A model generated the notes under the pieces. It was not told where the DNA came from, did no database searches, and worked only from the letters and a program-made list of their open reading frames with translations. DNA of 64,000 nt. Origin: Sipunculus nudus. Lineage: Eukaryota > Annelida > Sipuncula > Golfingiida > Sipunculidae. Positions 36,546-49,119 of this stretch are shown piece by piece. Both the position numbers and the translations under genes were made by a program. The stretch lies in contig CM049311.1 of the NCBI GenBank assembly GCA_026874595.1, positions 63,757,453 through 63,821,452 on the forward strand, in the 5' to 3' direction. Numbering within the stretch: position 1 is the first letter of the stretch; each line of letters opens with the position of its first letter.

Positions 36546-38516
36546 GCAGAATAAAATAAACACACAACACTTAAATATATGAGTTTCCCAAACCACCAAA
36601 TCTCTCTGAGCTGAGAGGCAGTCACTGCAGTCTAAACCTGTGAAATGACACAGTATCATGACATATTACACTCACTTTGGACTTTGCTTTCCTTTGAAAT
36701 CAGCCATAGAACCTTAGGTTCACCAGGTATGGAAGCCATTGCCAGTGTGTTTTAAAAAGAGCACAATAGTTAACTGCTGTACCCGCCAGTGTCCAACAGA
36801 CCCTGCAGTACAGAACACCTGTCAGAATAGCAGTAAGGCACTGGGTATTATGTTAATCAAAACGGTCAGCATTGCATATTCATAAAATTTCATCTGCCAT
36901 ATGAGAAATAAATAAAATAATGCCATGTTTTTAAGGTTAATGCATTTAAGCATACCATTATATCATAGCAAATGCATTGAGCATACCAAAATTGCATCAG
37001 ACATTACTTGTGCAAATATTCTTGCACAATTTGCACAAATTCTTTAGATGGGGGCACCTTCAGGTAAACTACAAGTAGTAACTTTAAATGGGTCACTCAA
37101 GTCTCTTTTGTGAAGCTGCAAGCCCAAAAGTAAAGAAAAAAATAAATAAATAACATCTGCGCAAGTGTCCTGCATATTTTATGAAACATGGTTTTACATG
37201 TCTGATTACTGATTTGACCAATGCTGAAATTAATCTGAACATTAAAATCAATTTAAACTATATTTCAGAGCCATTTGCAATGCATCAGTATCTCCAAAAA
37301 CAAAATGGCAAGTGTTATTGCGTTACTGATAAAAATTGTACTTTTCCATTATGGGTGTCATTCAGTGATTAACCAAAATGGCAAAGGTCCACTTGAATTT
37401 GGCTTGAATAAGGTATATCCTGCAATCAAGTGATAAACGTCAGTTGAGAACTCTGTACTGCATGTGTTGCTGAGAGCTATTTGGAAGACTTGGACACACA
37501 GGACAGAGCCAAGGGACAAGGTGGTGCCACATTTGTAAAATTTTGACTTTATGACATCTCTGTTAAATCATTAATTGTCAACACTTTTTTAGGCTTTATT
37601 CTTTACATAATTTGGACACTCTCCAAGTGTTTTAGGTTGAAGTACTGTAGGTAATTTAGTATATATTTTCCTTTATCAAATGCCTTAATTTGCTGTTTCA
37701 GTGATCATCAGTGGGGGAAGAGATCCCATTTCCTATACTCAGGAATGCCATAGATAACATAAATTCTCTGTGAATGGCATTATATTTATGAAAATTTAAT
37801 CAGGCCTAAGCATTTGCGGTCAGTATCATGTTAGAACTGGCAGGAATATAGACTTTGTCCCACATTCAGACATTGTTATACTGTATGTAAATATTGATTC
37901 AATTTGTAATAACCAAACAGTGCGTCGTGTTTTATTTTCCTGTTGTTGGTGTGTACACTGCGACATGTGAACACAAGGGTGGTGTGAATTTGGTTAGTGT
38001 AGGAGCGAAGTGAAGTGTTTGCACCTTCATAGTTTCAGCTGCCTATGCTGTTTAAATTTGGTGAAAAGGGGAGCTGAATGGGTTCTGGACCTCAAAGATG
38101 TGATGCCCGCCTTAGTGTGGATCAACCAGGCCAGGCCATTGGTGAATCACCTGTAATTTGGAATGACATGCTTAAGGAGTATAGTAAGACTTACAGAAGT
38201 GCTCTCCTGAGATAGGTTGATGATGAACTTTTAATGTAACCCCCCCCCCCCCCCACTGACCATGGTGCCTTGCGACTGGCTTTCCACAAAGAAAACCAGA
38301 CATTTGAAGAAAAGCAACCGCAGGACTTAAAACCTCTTTTGTAAACCTCATCCAACATGACTTCATCAAATTGGACTTTTTTTTTGTATTTTTGAAACAT
38401 TGATGACACACAATATGTCATCTGAAAATGACAGGAAGTGAAAAACGGAGACAGGACTCCTGACCATGGGCACTCCCAGGCCCTTCTTAAATACCTCTCT
38501 GGAATGGCACGTTTTT
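36546..38516 (+). other. EIF2S3 3' untranslated region and downstream DNA
   Basis: AATAAA hexamers occur at about 36551, 36907 and 37141 and any could serve for polyadenylation; the true end cannot be set. A C homopolymer of about 16 is at 38239-38254. No further gene recognised. Confidence 0.45.
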
Positions 38517-41060
38517 AGCTCAGCTGACTATAAGTCATCTTAGCTATAGTCGTGGTCCATTGTCCGTCGTCCGTCTGTAGATGTGACACGTTTTGAAACC
38601 GTAAGACATAGGAATCCAAAATTCGGCATAATGTTAGATGTCCCCAAGATCTCCTACCAAGCCGAAAACTGGGTCATTGCGGTTTTGTTCCTTTGAGAAA
38701 TTAAGGAAAAACCTCAATTTTTTATTAAAAACTTATTTTCACACTTCAGGACTGGCTTATATCAAAACCACTCATCTGTTTTTCCTCCTATTTACCATAA
38801 ATATTCTATATAGTTCCTATGTACATGCCAGAAATTAGGTCTGTATTACCTAATCTAAAAAAGTTATGGGCCCAAACATAATGCATTTTTGAAAAAAATC
38901 AGGAAAGATATTTGATCACTTAACACAAAACATGTAAAAGCTAAGGACTTTTTTCCAGTAATATAACTTTAATTAATCAAAATTTAATTGTATACCCAAA
39001 ATTAGATCAAAATCTTTTAAATTTTTAAAATATTAGCAAAAATAAAAAATTGGTACCTTAAATTTGCCCAATTTTGACCATGGCACGTTTTTTTTCCTGT
39101 AACTGCTGTGGATTTAATTTTCACAGCATGTTTTTGTTAGCATTTCATCTGTTAACACCAAAAATTTGAAACCAGTTGATCAAAAACTGTAGATTTTATT
39201 CAAGTTTTAAGCACCATGTCACACGTTGTTTACATCAAGCTAGTGTTATGCAGTTTGCTAGAGCTCAGCTCCCCAGCTTCTGCTCTCAGTTCCTGAAATA
39301 TGGCAAACAGTTAGATGTTTCCAAAATCCCCTACCATGCCAAGAATTCGGTCACTAGGACTTAATTCCTTCAAGATATAAATGAAAAACTTCATTTTTTT
39401 CCATTAAAAACCCATTGTTACACTTCAAGACTGCCTTATATCAAAACCACTGATCTGACTTTGATCATATATAATATATCGGTACATATTTTTCTACACA
39501 TTCGCTATGCACATGCCAGAAATGATGTCAGTATTGGGTAACTGCTTTAAGTTATGGGCCCAAACATAATGCACTTTGTAAAAAATCTAGAAATATATTT
39601 ACTCCCCTAACAAGAGGACTGCTGAAGCTAGAGGTTTTTTTTTGTCAGGGATGTAACATGATTTAATCAAGATTCATTTGAATACCCAAAATTAGTTTTG
39701 AATTTTTTTAATTTTATAAGTTATCAGTATAAATATAAAATTAGTACCTTAAATTTTGCCTAATTTTGACCATAGCAGGTTTGTTTCCTGTGAGCACTGT
39801 TGATATAATTTTCATATCATGCACACATAAGGATTTCAGCTTTTTAGTTTAGAAAGCTGAAAGAAATTGGCCAAAAAATGTATCTTTTATTAATGTTTTT
39901 ATGAGACCATGTCAGTTCCAGGCTCTCCCCAGCCCCTCTTCAGTAACCTATATGTTGACCTTGTTGACCTTTCAGCAAATTATGCACGCTTGAGGCGAGG
40001 TTATACACTGGGGCAGCCAGGCAGCTTATGGCCAGCCACAGTTGATCCAGGTGTCCAACCCAACTCTTCTAGTAGCTATTTTGACCAACAACATAACAAT
40101 AAATTCATAAATTTTTATTGGTTTATAATAACAAATTAAAGAAAAATTAATAGAAAAGGAATTTGTTAGTTGATGAGTAATAGGAAATTAACTTGCAGTT
40201 ACTGATAATGTAAGAATCTTGTATGGATGGATAGAATGACACGTATTCCAAATAACACCATGCTGTCACCTATGGTATTTTTCAATTCAATTTTAATGAT
40301 AAAAAATAAATCATACTATTCATTACTAATCATAAGGGATCAAATAAAGGAAATTAATGATAAGCAAAGATGCAGTTGAATATATTAATCGAGATTCCTA
40401 CTGTGTCTAGTGTGTAGATTGATGTTAAAGTAGTCCAAAGTGAATATTATGAATTACATTTATTTTTTTAATTTAATAAAATCGATAAAACCAGGTACTT
40501 ATGATCATTATTTAAATTTGTGAATTTTGTATATTCTGGATTCTCAACATCATTGTTTGGCTAAAACTGAATAAATACCAGACATGGTGCAAATACTTTG
40601 CAAATGTATTTGGATACGAATATGAATATGTACTCCATTATAAAATTTCTTGCATAAGAATGGGAATTCAGGTAAAAATGAAAGTATTTGAATACCAGTG
40701 CAAATACTTTCAAAATGTATTCATGAATGCATTCATGAATATATTCTATTATATTTTTTTAATAATCATTTCAGATATATTTTATTAAAAAATATCATAT
40801 GATCCTCTTCTGCTTATAAGTTATATGGCCAAGTCAAAATCTGCGTGACAATAGCTCTCCATTTGTTAATCAAATAAATGTAATCAATCCTCTTCCCTGT
40901 CCTCAAAGATACTATCAAAATAATACATAAGCTAAATACCAACAACTCATAATACAGCTTATATTTATTACCACACAAAACCAGCATGTGCCTCATTTCT
41001 AAATCATATTTTTTTATCATATATAACAGCTGAGCTCCGTGACCCATGGGTCCCTTGTTT
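38517..41060 (+). mobile_element. R2-family long element, second direct copy
   Basis: Starts with the R2 hairpin (38517-38545) and the GTCCGTCGTCCGTCTG stretch, then the [10 protein letters not shown] body as in 27421-27998, then from about 39049 the 2-kb segment also present at 33821-35890, ending GACCCATGGGTCCCTTGTTT. Short ORFs inside are interrupted and have no recognised homology. The right-end block is inverted relative to the short element, so it looks like a composite of two element halves. Confidence 0.7.
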
Positions 41061-41869
41061 TACACTTTCTGGCAAGAAAGACAGTTTTAGAGCCCTATGA
41101 TCTTAGTTCATCATCCCCGTATCGAAATGATTTATGACAGTCTCACCTGTTCAAAAATAAATATATCTAGACGTAACAGTCACCGGTAGACCCTTGAAGT
41201 CCTTTGTACCTCGCCACTATAACAGTGCGTCATTCATAAAGATTAAGGTCTATAACAAAGTGAACGCCAGTTTAAACCAGACTTGTCTCAAACCAAACGT
41301 CGCAAAGGTGCATAATACGCCCGTTGTGTATGTTGTGAGCTCTGACCTAATTAAATACACACAAATTTGTGAACATTTATGTGTTGATTTCTTCAAAATC
41401 TATTCTATCCCTTGTTGGAAAGTTATCGCGGCGACACTAAAAGTTACGGGCAGACGCTCCCAATACTGTAGTACGGCCGCTCTTAGACGGGCGTATAAAA
41501 AGCTCATGGTCGACTTCATTGAAACAATGGAAGTGGGTGAATATTTAGCTTAATCCTGTTTCCAAATACGAATAATGAAAGACGTGACATGTACATACAA
41601 TATCAGAATATATTAACACATAGATATTTGGTACCCAGCCCTCATGGGTTTATATGTCACCATGCACATAGAAAGCAATTAATGTGCAAGTGGAGTTCCA
41701 CTATAGATTATAATCTGCGAACGGATTGACCATATGTCTAATATATACCGTGATATTTATTTACATTCATGTGTAAAGATATAAATACTTAAGTCAAATA
41801 CAGAAGCAAAGTATGGGCATGCATGTTACCTGTATGTTTTCGTTCAATACTAAGTCTGTTTGCAATCAT
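41061..41869. other. Non-coding stretch with an unassigned 119-codon ORF
   Basis: An open frame at 41194-41553 (plus) has no recognisable domain. It contains the GCGACACTAAAAGTTA motif of the 131-bp repeat family near 41430, so it is probably repeat-derived. Nothing else noted. Confidence 0.4.
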
Positions 41870-43640
41870 TTAAGCGTTACGTTCACCTACAGAATGGAAT
41901 TCATCTTCTATTTTATTTAAATCGCAAATTTTACAGATACGTTCTTCTTGTGTTTTTATAAAGCGACCTGTTTGAGGATCTCTTGTGTTCCTAAATCGAA
42001 GTTTTTCAATATTAAGTGAAAGTATGCCAAATCTTGATTGAGCCATTATTGACCGGCATCGACGTTTCATATAAACATTCAAATACTCTTCAGTCTTAAT
42101 AGAAATCTTAAATAGCTTATTGGTTCATAGTTTTGGCTTTTTTTCTACACTTTTCAATTTAAACTTTATCGCAGTTTTCAAAAAGTGCTTGTTCTACTTC
42201 TCCAATTTGACATGTCGCTCTCGATGCAAACAAATTTTTTGGTTAATCTATCATCTGACATACTTAGTACCCTATTCCAATATTTTACCATATTTATAAG
42301 GCGACCGATCCTAGAATCGTACCACCCATTTCTCCATAAAGAGCTGGTACAGGACAAAATTTGTGTACACCTAATAAATTAACGCATTGCTCTCTGTTGT
42401 ATTTTGTCACATGACTGTTTTTGAATATCCCCATATACCACGTGCATATTCAATTACTAGGGCAACACTAGCGTTGTATAACTTACCAATTGCGTCTAAT
42501 GTTATATTTTTATATTGAGATATTATTGATTCAAGAGCCCTCGAATTAGCATCACAAAATTTCATTGCATTATGATCAAAATCCAAAAATTCATTCAACC
42601 AAAATCTTAAATATTTATATTCATATACCTCATCTAGTGGCTGACTATCATGCATTAACTTAAATTCAGTGTACGCTTTTGTCCTCTGTTCCTGATATAC
42701 ATAACATTGGTTTTATTAAAATTTACTTTCAGGAGCCAACATTTTCACCAAATTTATTCTACGATTAAAGAAATATCGTCTGCATACAAAAATGTACAAA
42801 GTTTAGCAATTAATTCTTACTCCAATATCTAACATTTTCAGATTATCCACCAAGTCATTTATAAAGAAAATATAGAAAAGGGTGGATATAAAGGATCTCC
42901 TTTACTGACACCACGGGGCACATAAAACCAATCAGTATTAAGAGATTAATTGATTCTAATAAATTTAATGCTCGAGTATGCTTATATAGAGATTTTATGG
43001 CATTATACATTATTCCATCTATAGTTATATATTACTTGACAGAAGACGATAAAGTAAGAGAGACCTCTTTATCCAATCAAATGCCTTTTCCATGTCAACC
43101 AGTAAAATAATACGTCTTTTCGCTGAGCAAGAATATTTCTTATATTACAAGTGAAAGAAAAATTATGATCTCAAAAAGAACGATCTTTCCTTAATCCATT
43201 TTTTCAACTGCAATTATATTTAACATATCACAATATGTCACAAGTCTGCTCTTAAGGACTGATGTATAAACTTTACCAATACAAGTCAGGAGACTTATTC
43301 CTCAGTAACTTAGAGGTGCATAAGGATTTATCAGCTTCAAGAACCGGGACAGTAGTAGCTTTTGTCCAAACCGAAGGCACGATACTATTACTGAAACAAA
43401 AATCAAATATTATATGTAAATATTAATTAAAGTGGTTCTTTTTATAGCTTCATTTGGCCACCGTCAAGCCCAGTAGCTTTATTGTTCTTAAAAAGTTTGA
43501 TTACCTTCTCAATTTCATCAAACGATATTTTCACTATGTAATAATTTGATTCATAACTATCATATATTGCACACAACTCTCCTGTCTTGTTACTCTGTAT
43601 TTTATCAATGTTTGCTTTGACTCCATATAGATTTCAACTA
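41870..43640 (-). pseudogene. Degenerate non-LTR retrotransposon (LINE) reverse transcriptase
   Basis: Read on the minus strand in several frames, motifs appear in the normal order: NNKATGLDG (about 43470-43495), VDMEKAFDWIKR (about 43060-43100), SKGDPLYP...FFINDL (about 42850-42905), the catalytic YADD (42775-42786), EYKYLRFWLNEFLDFDHNA (about 42560-42630), a block ending IEYARGIWGY (about 42430) and a C-terminal zinc motif ICKICDLNKIEDEFH (about 41890-41940). Stops and frameshifts separate them, and the endonuclease part was not found. The clade is undetermined; a related tail is at 12910-13098. Confidence 0.8.
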
Positions 43641-44931
43641 ATTAGCACAGTCATATACCGTTGCCTCCGCCAGTAGGGTATGCGTTCATCGGCGTTCAAG
43701 TGTGTTTGTTTGGGGTGGTGGTTGTGTGTGTTTCTTCATTGTTGTATACAACATTACGCAATCATGAACGAAATCTTATGAAATGTTTAGGGCATTTCGG
43801 AAATAGCCTATTGAAGAATCGATTAGACCTTGGTGTGGACCCGGATCATGATCCGGATTCAGGAACATCAAGGAATGTTCACAAATGTATAAGCACTTAT
43901 GAACGAATTAACCTTGGATTATTTGCTTATAAGTGAATGCAAACACGGTTTTGGGAGCATCCTGATGAGTTGTGAATTTTTGTTCTTAATTTTAATTCAA
44001 AGTCGTCTTAGGATACCCTTAAATATTCAATGGCCCTTTTCTGTTCTGACACAATATACAAACAGATTTCATATACGATTTTGTCAAACTCTAATTTACC
44101 GCAAAATGTAAAATGTCAAAAATATCTGGAAATAGAAAAAAGCGATTAATACCGAAAAACAGAGCCATGCAGATTTTGCAAAATGATGCTTTTAAAATTA
44201 AAAGCTCCATTACAGCCTATACTTTCATGAAGCTTTCTACAGTATGGGAGAGGGCGCCCACTCAATCAATTCACCCTCTGCGACCCCCCCCCCCCCTTCT
44301 AAAATCCTGTATCCGTCCCTGAAGACAGAGAAGACAGTCGTACCGTGTTGAAATGGTTAGGACAACAGAGAATGTTTTATATTGTGTAAATAACTTACAA
44401 TTACGCTGTATTAAAATTACATCCGCTAGTACAACACCATACAGCTTCTCACATATGACAGTGTGTGAATGCTGGGGTCATTAGAGCTCGTAGTTTTGAA
44501 CGAGTTGGTAACACCCCCCTGTTTATAGGTTTCATCAGGTTTCGGTTCATTTAAAATGCATCTGTATGGCGCACGAGATGTCCATTTGGGGGCGTCACCC
44601 TGCAGGTATTACCATTTGATTTGTGTCCTGTGTAAAACCGACAGTATTTGTATTCTGATGCAATCAGGATAGGTTTAATTATGTACACAAATACACATAC
44701 AAAGCTGAACTAGCTGGTAATGACTCTATCAATCAAGTTTGTATGTAAAGGTCAGCTACAACGATGACATCACGCATGGCTGCGTCGGAGGTCATCCCTG
44801 ACAGACGCCGTCAACTTTTTGGTCAGGTGCCAAATATTTGAGGAACCTCGTTTTAACAAGCGCATCACTTGAGAGTGAATTCCCTAAAAAGTAAGACGTA
44901 GGAGAAGTTATCCTTCATCACAATCATCATC
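43641..44931. other. PAH upstream region
   Basis: No TATA box recognised. TGACATCA at about 44763-44770 resembles a CRE/AP-1 site and lies 160 bp before the start codon. A C homopolymer with CCTGTATCCGTCCCTG near 44285-44320 is a fragment of the CAGGGGCGGATCC element family. Confidence 0.4.
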
Positions 44932-47900
44932 ATGGATGCTGGGCTGAAGACAGACACTGTCGTTAACGGACATGGGGTAAGTTCCATCTAATCGTGAACA
45001 TTTCGTCCCTCTAAAGAATTTTTATGATATGTATTTGCAGTTTTAAAACTTCTTATTCCCAAACGTTTATCTATTAACATGTAGTGCTTTCTTCTAAATC
45101 TTAACAACCTTTGTATATGATATGCCTTAAACTCTTTTTCTTTCATAATCTCTATGTAATTAATGTTTAATTCAATTAAAATACATTTCAGTAATAATAT
45201 TTTTAAATAATTGAACGTTTCAGTGTTGACATAAGGAAGAAAAAAATCTGATGCGATGTTTGTATTCAACACTATTCTGTTCATGAACATCAAACAGAAC
45301 TGGTTTCCATAACATCCAAATGATTAAATCGTAGTAGATCAACCATTTAATACAACAATTTATTGTTGCCTACACACCAATGATTCAGAAATGTCTGTGG
45401 TTTCTCTCCAGGTGGGATTTTTTTATCAACAAAATTCAACTAAAGAACAAGTGATGCACACTATATAGTAACATAAAAATAAATAAAATATAATATATAA
45501 ATAAAATGTAATAGTTTTGAATCAGATTGTTTATTTAAATTATATTTTTTTTCTTCAGATTTGAATTTATGAAATTACCTGAAATGCTGTTCAAACATTT
45601 AACCCTTTATGCCTTATACCTACTCTAATAATATAACACGAATCCTAATAACGTATCAGGTATCTTGCCCTAACATTGTTGTTGACTGTATTTCGGATTC
45701 ATGGCAACATAGAAAGTGAAAATAAGAAATGATTATTTTTCCAGTAAACATTGGAAACGTCTCCAGGGAATCCGACTCAATATTTCACGATTCTTAGAGA
45801 AAAAGTCACCCATCTACACTGGAAATCACATTCAATAACTTGTTCTTAATTGGAAAATTTCAGACCTGAGCTATACGAGTAATTTTTACTAAAAAAACAC
45901 AATGCATAACATTTGAAACATGGTGCTCCATTACATCACTTTACAAAATGCACTAAGGAATTTATTACATTTTATCATAACGTTTATAGGCCATGGAATA
46001 ATTAAGGTAAGCTTTTCACTGATATACTACAAGGATTTTGAATTCAAATTTCTAATGATTTTTTTTTTATCTCAGTTGAGATCCAGTAAGCAATTACTTA
46101 ATACAGACTATAGATTCGGTAATAAATTTCAAACCTAAATTCAGTCATTGCTGATCCTGTAAGCACTTATTGGATGTGTTTATAACAGCTTAAATATTTG
46201 ATTTGGTTTTAAGTAGTTGATACGGAGGATTAAAAATGTCTGCATGTGAAAGATATTTTGTCAGTAACAGAATTATATTTTACAAACAAGGTATTTTGAA
46301 ATCAGTGAGTTAAATCATTGCGAATTAAATAAAAAAAACGCTGCAACGTTGCAAAAAATTGTTCTAACATGTTGCAATGTCAGAAAAAATATAAATAGCG
46401 CTTTTCCTTTCAAATAGATAATACAGGGATTTCCTTGTCCCTCCTCCCACTGTCACAAAGTTCACTTTGATTTTAATTCTATCAAACCACACAAGGCCAA
46501 AAATGGGATTCTACTCAGGCACTTTTTTTTAATCAGTGCGGGCGGGCGATTTTTTTCACCTTTTCTTTGTATGTTTCGATAAAAATGTCATATGATCAAG
46601 GAAAATCATGATAATATAAGATTTTTTTTGCTAAACAGATAAAAGCACTACATAACAAAGGAAATCTTATCAAATTGTATCATTTTATCCTCTTGAGAGA
46701 TGAAAATAAAAATAAAAATGTTTGATGCGGGGGTTTAAATTGACGCGGGCGGTGCCTGAGAACCATACCTTTTTTTTATGTCTTATTTATCTATCATACA
46801 TCTATCATGTACACCTGAACTTTAAAGTTTTCATAAAGATTATATCTCTGAAAACTATAAGAGAATATCATAAAACTCATAAGTTCTAAGAATATGGCCA
46901 AGAAAAGTAAAAAAATAAAAGTTTTGATAAGACCATTAGGCTACCAACAGTCATGCCTTTTACCCAATATCTCAGAATAAAGCATTTAAATTTCCCCAAA
47001 GTAAAGCCATTAAAAGATTTTGTAAACACAACGATAATGAGATGCGTATAGTGTTCATATGGAGCTGAACTAATACGGCAGTTTGATGATGTATATAATG
47101 AGTATACAGAAGCGGATCCAGTCGGTCCAGACCCCCCATTTTTCATCCAAAACCATTTAAAGCGTTTCAGACAAATTTTTCCTGACATGGAGACCTGTTT
47201 TAAGGTTTTTCATTAGTCCTCCTAGGTTGGACTCCCTCTTTTTCCGAATTACTGGGTCCGCCCCTGGCATATTTATATAATAACATAAACATATGCAATG
47301 CAAAGATTTTATGCATCCTTGATTCTTGTTTACGCTCCAGATACAATTTATCTTTTTTTCCCCCAAGTACTTCCATTTCTAATTTAAACAAGCGTCATCT
47401 TTACAGATATTCCGTTCATATTATCAAAAACATGGTATTTATTAGGTACTATATATAGTATATGGGTGACCTATATGCGCAGAATGTATAACGGTGTTTG
47501 AAGCACCTTCACCTAGATAGTTATTTGTATTAAAACATCAAAACGTGTTTGTAAACAGGCAACGTGCAACGTTGTTTTACCATTTTATTTGTACATGCAA
47601 ACTTTTTTCTATATGAAAGAAAATTATGTACAAATATATAACTAAAATTACAAAAAAAATTGCGCACGGAATGAGTAAATTTTCCTTCAGGATTTATCCG
47701 GACCAGACTTCAGTGCCCATTTTCCTGTTGTCGTACATGACCTCAGATGACCTTATTTTGACCGCACGTCAAGTATACAGTTCTACGTTTGTACAGTTCA
47801 CAAGTCGCATTTTTGGCTCCTGGCCGAATTGCCTAAGTGTGTCCTCAAACCCAAAATGACTTTGTTCACAGTTTCTGCACAAACACAAACAATTGCGAGT

Positions 47901-49081
47901 CCCCCCGGAATGTCCTTGAGTCATGTTTGCCAAAGATACAACTCTATAGGTGACTTTATAAGTAATAAATGTCGCTCTCTCATTGTCCCTAAAATTTACA
48001 AACACACACCGTTGTAAAAAAAGTTATTTTTTAGTTCTTAATCTGAGCGTCCTACTTCACGCATACATACAAGTCAAGGAGGATTGAAAGAATAACCACA
48101 TGATGTGATATATAACTAAAGTGACACCCAAAACAATAAAAACGCTAGCTAGCGGTGTAAGTCAGCCCTCCCAACTCGGTGGGCGACAGTTCTTCTAAAG
48201 AGAACTTAATGATGATCTGAGGAGATCGACCTGTCATGAATCATATCTCTTTAGCCAGCTTTTCACTTGTCTTAATTATTTGTAGACTTTATGTGATATA
48301 ATTTTGGCATAGTCTGCGTACATATTTATGAACTCTATAGGTCATTCCTGCTAAGAAAGGTTCTAAAAACGCACCTGTGACGGTGGCATGAACTAGTTTA
48401 TCTACAAGCTGTTAGTAATTAAACAAAGTACATGTGTCCGCGTTGACAAAACTGAAAAAGCATGTAACCCGAGGAGTGCTTGACTGCACATGTGGTCACA
48501 AGATGCGAGTAGTGAGAATATACGAAAATTCCTTTATCATTTGCAAATTCTGGTTCGTCTGATGGATGTCCTTGTTGGGCGTGTTTTGGTTTCGACTGAA
48601 ACAAGGGATCGGCGCTCCCAACGATTTTGACCATACAAAGTTTTGATGCATATATGCTTGCATAAACTTTTAAACTAAACTTGGGTTTTTAACAATCATT
48701 TTCTATGATAGGTAAAAGTAATGTTACATGAAAAAAAAACCCCGAAAAAAGTAAGCCTACTTTAAAGGGAAGGTCGTTTTGTCGCATGTCTCCACTGTTT
48801 TCAATACAATAATACTGATTGTACGCCCAAACATCGCTCCCTCTCAAATGTTTTACTATTGGTGACATCAAACTAAACTCTAGCACTGTTTACCCGTATC
48901 GATAAAAAATAGATTTGCTCTTGTTAATAAAATGAAAAATGTGTCAAAACATATAGTTCAAGTTCGCTCAAGCATATACTCTTTGAGTAACACTAATTTT
49001 GGCACAGAGCATTTCGATAGTAAATTCTCAATACCTTTAAAACAGCCAAATCTTAACAAAGTGGACGGTCATACTCTTCGA

Positions 49082-49119
<38 letters not shown>

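Noticed and set aside
41194-41553. 119-codon ORF
   Set aside because: No domain recognised, no splice context, and it contains a repeat-family motif; kept only as a note.
44988-45293. 101-codon minus-strand ORF
   Set aside because: AT-rich intron sequence with no recognised similarity.
47769-48005. Cys-rich 78-codon minus-strand ORF in PAH intron 1
   Set aside because: Looks protein-like but has no recognised family, neighbours or splice structure to support it.
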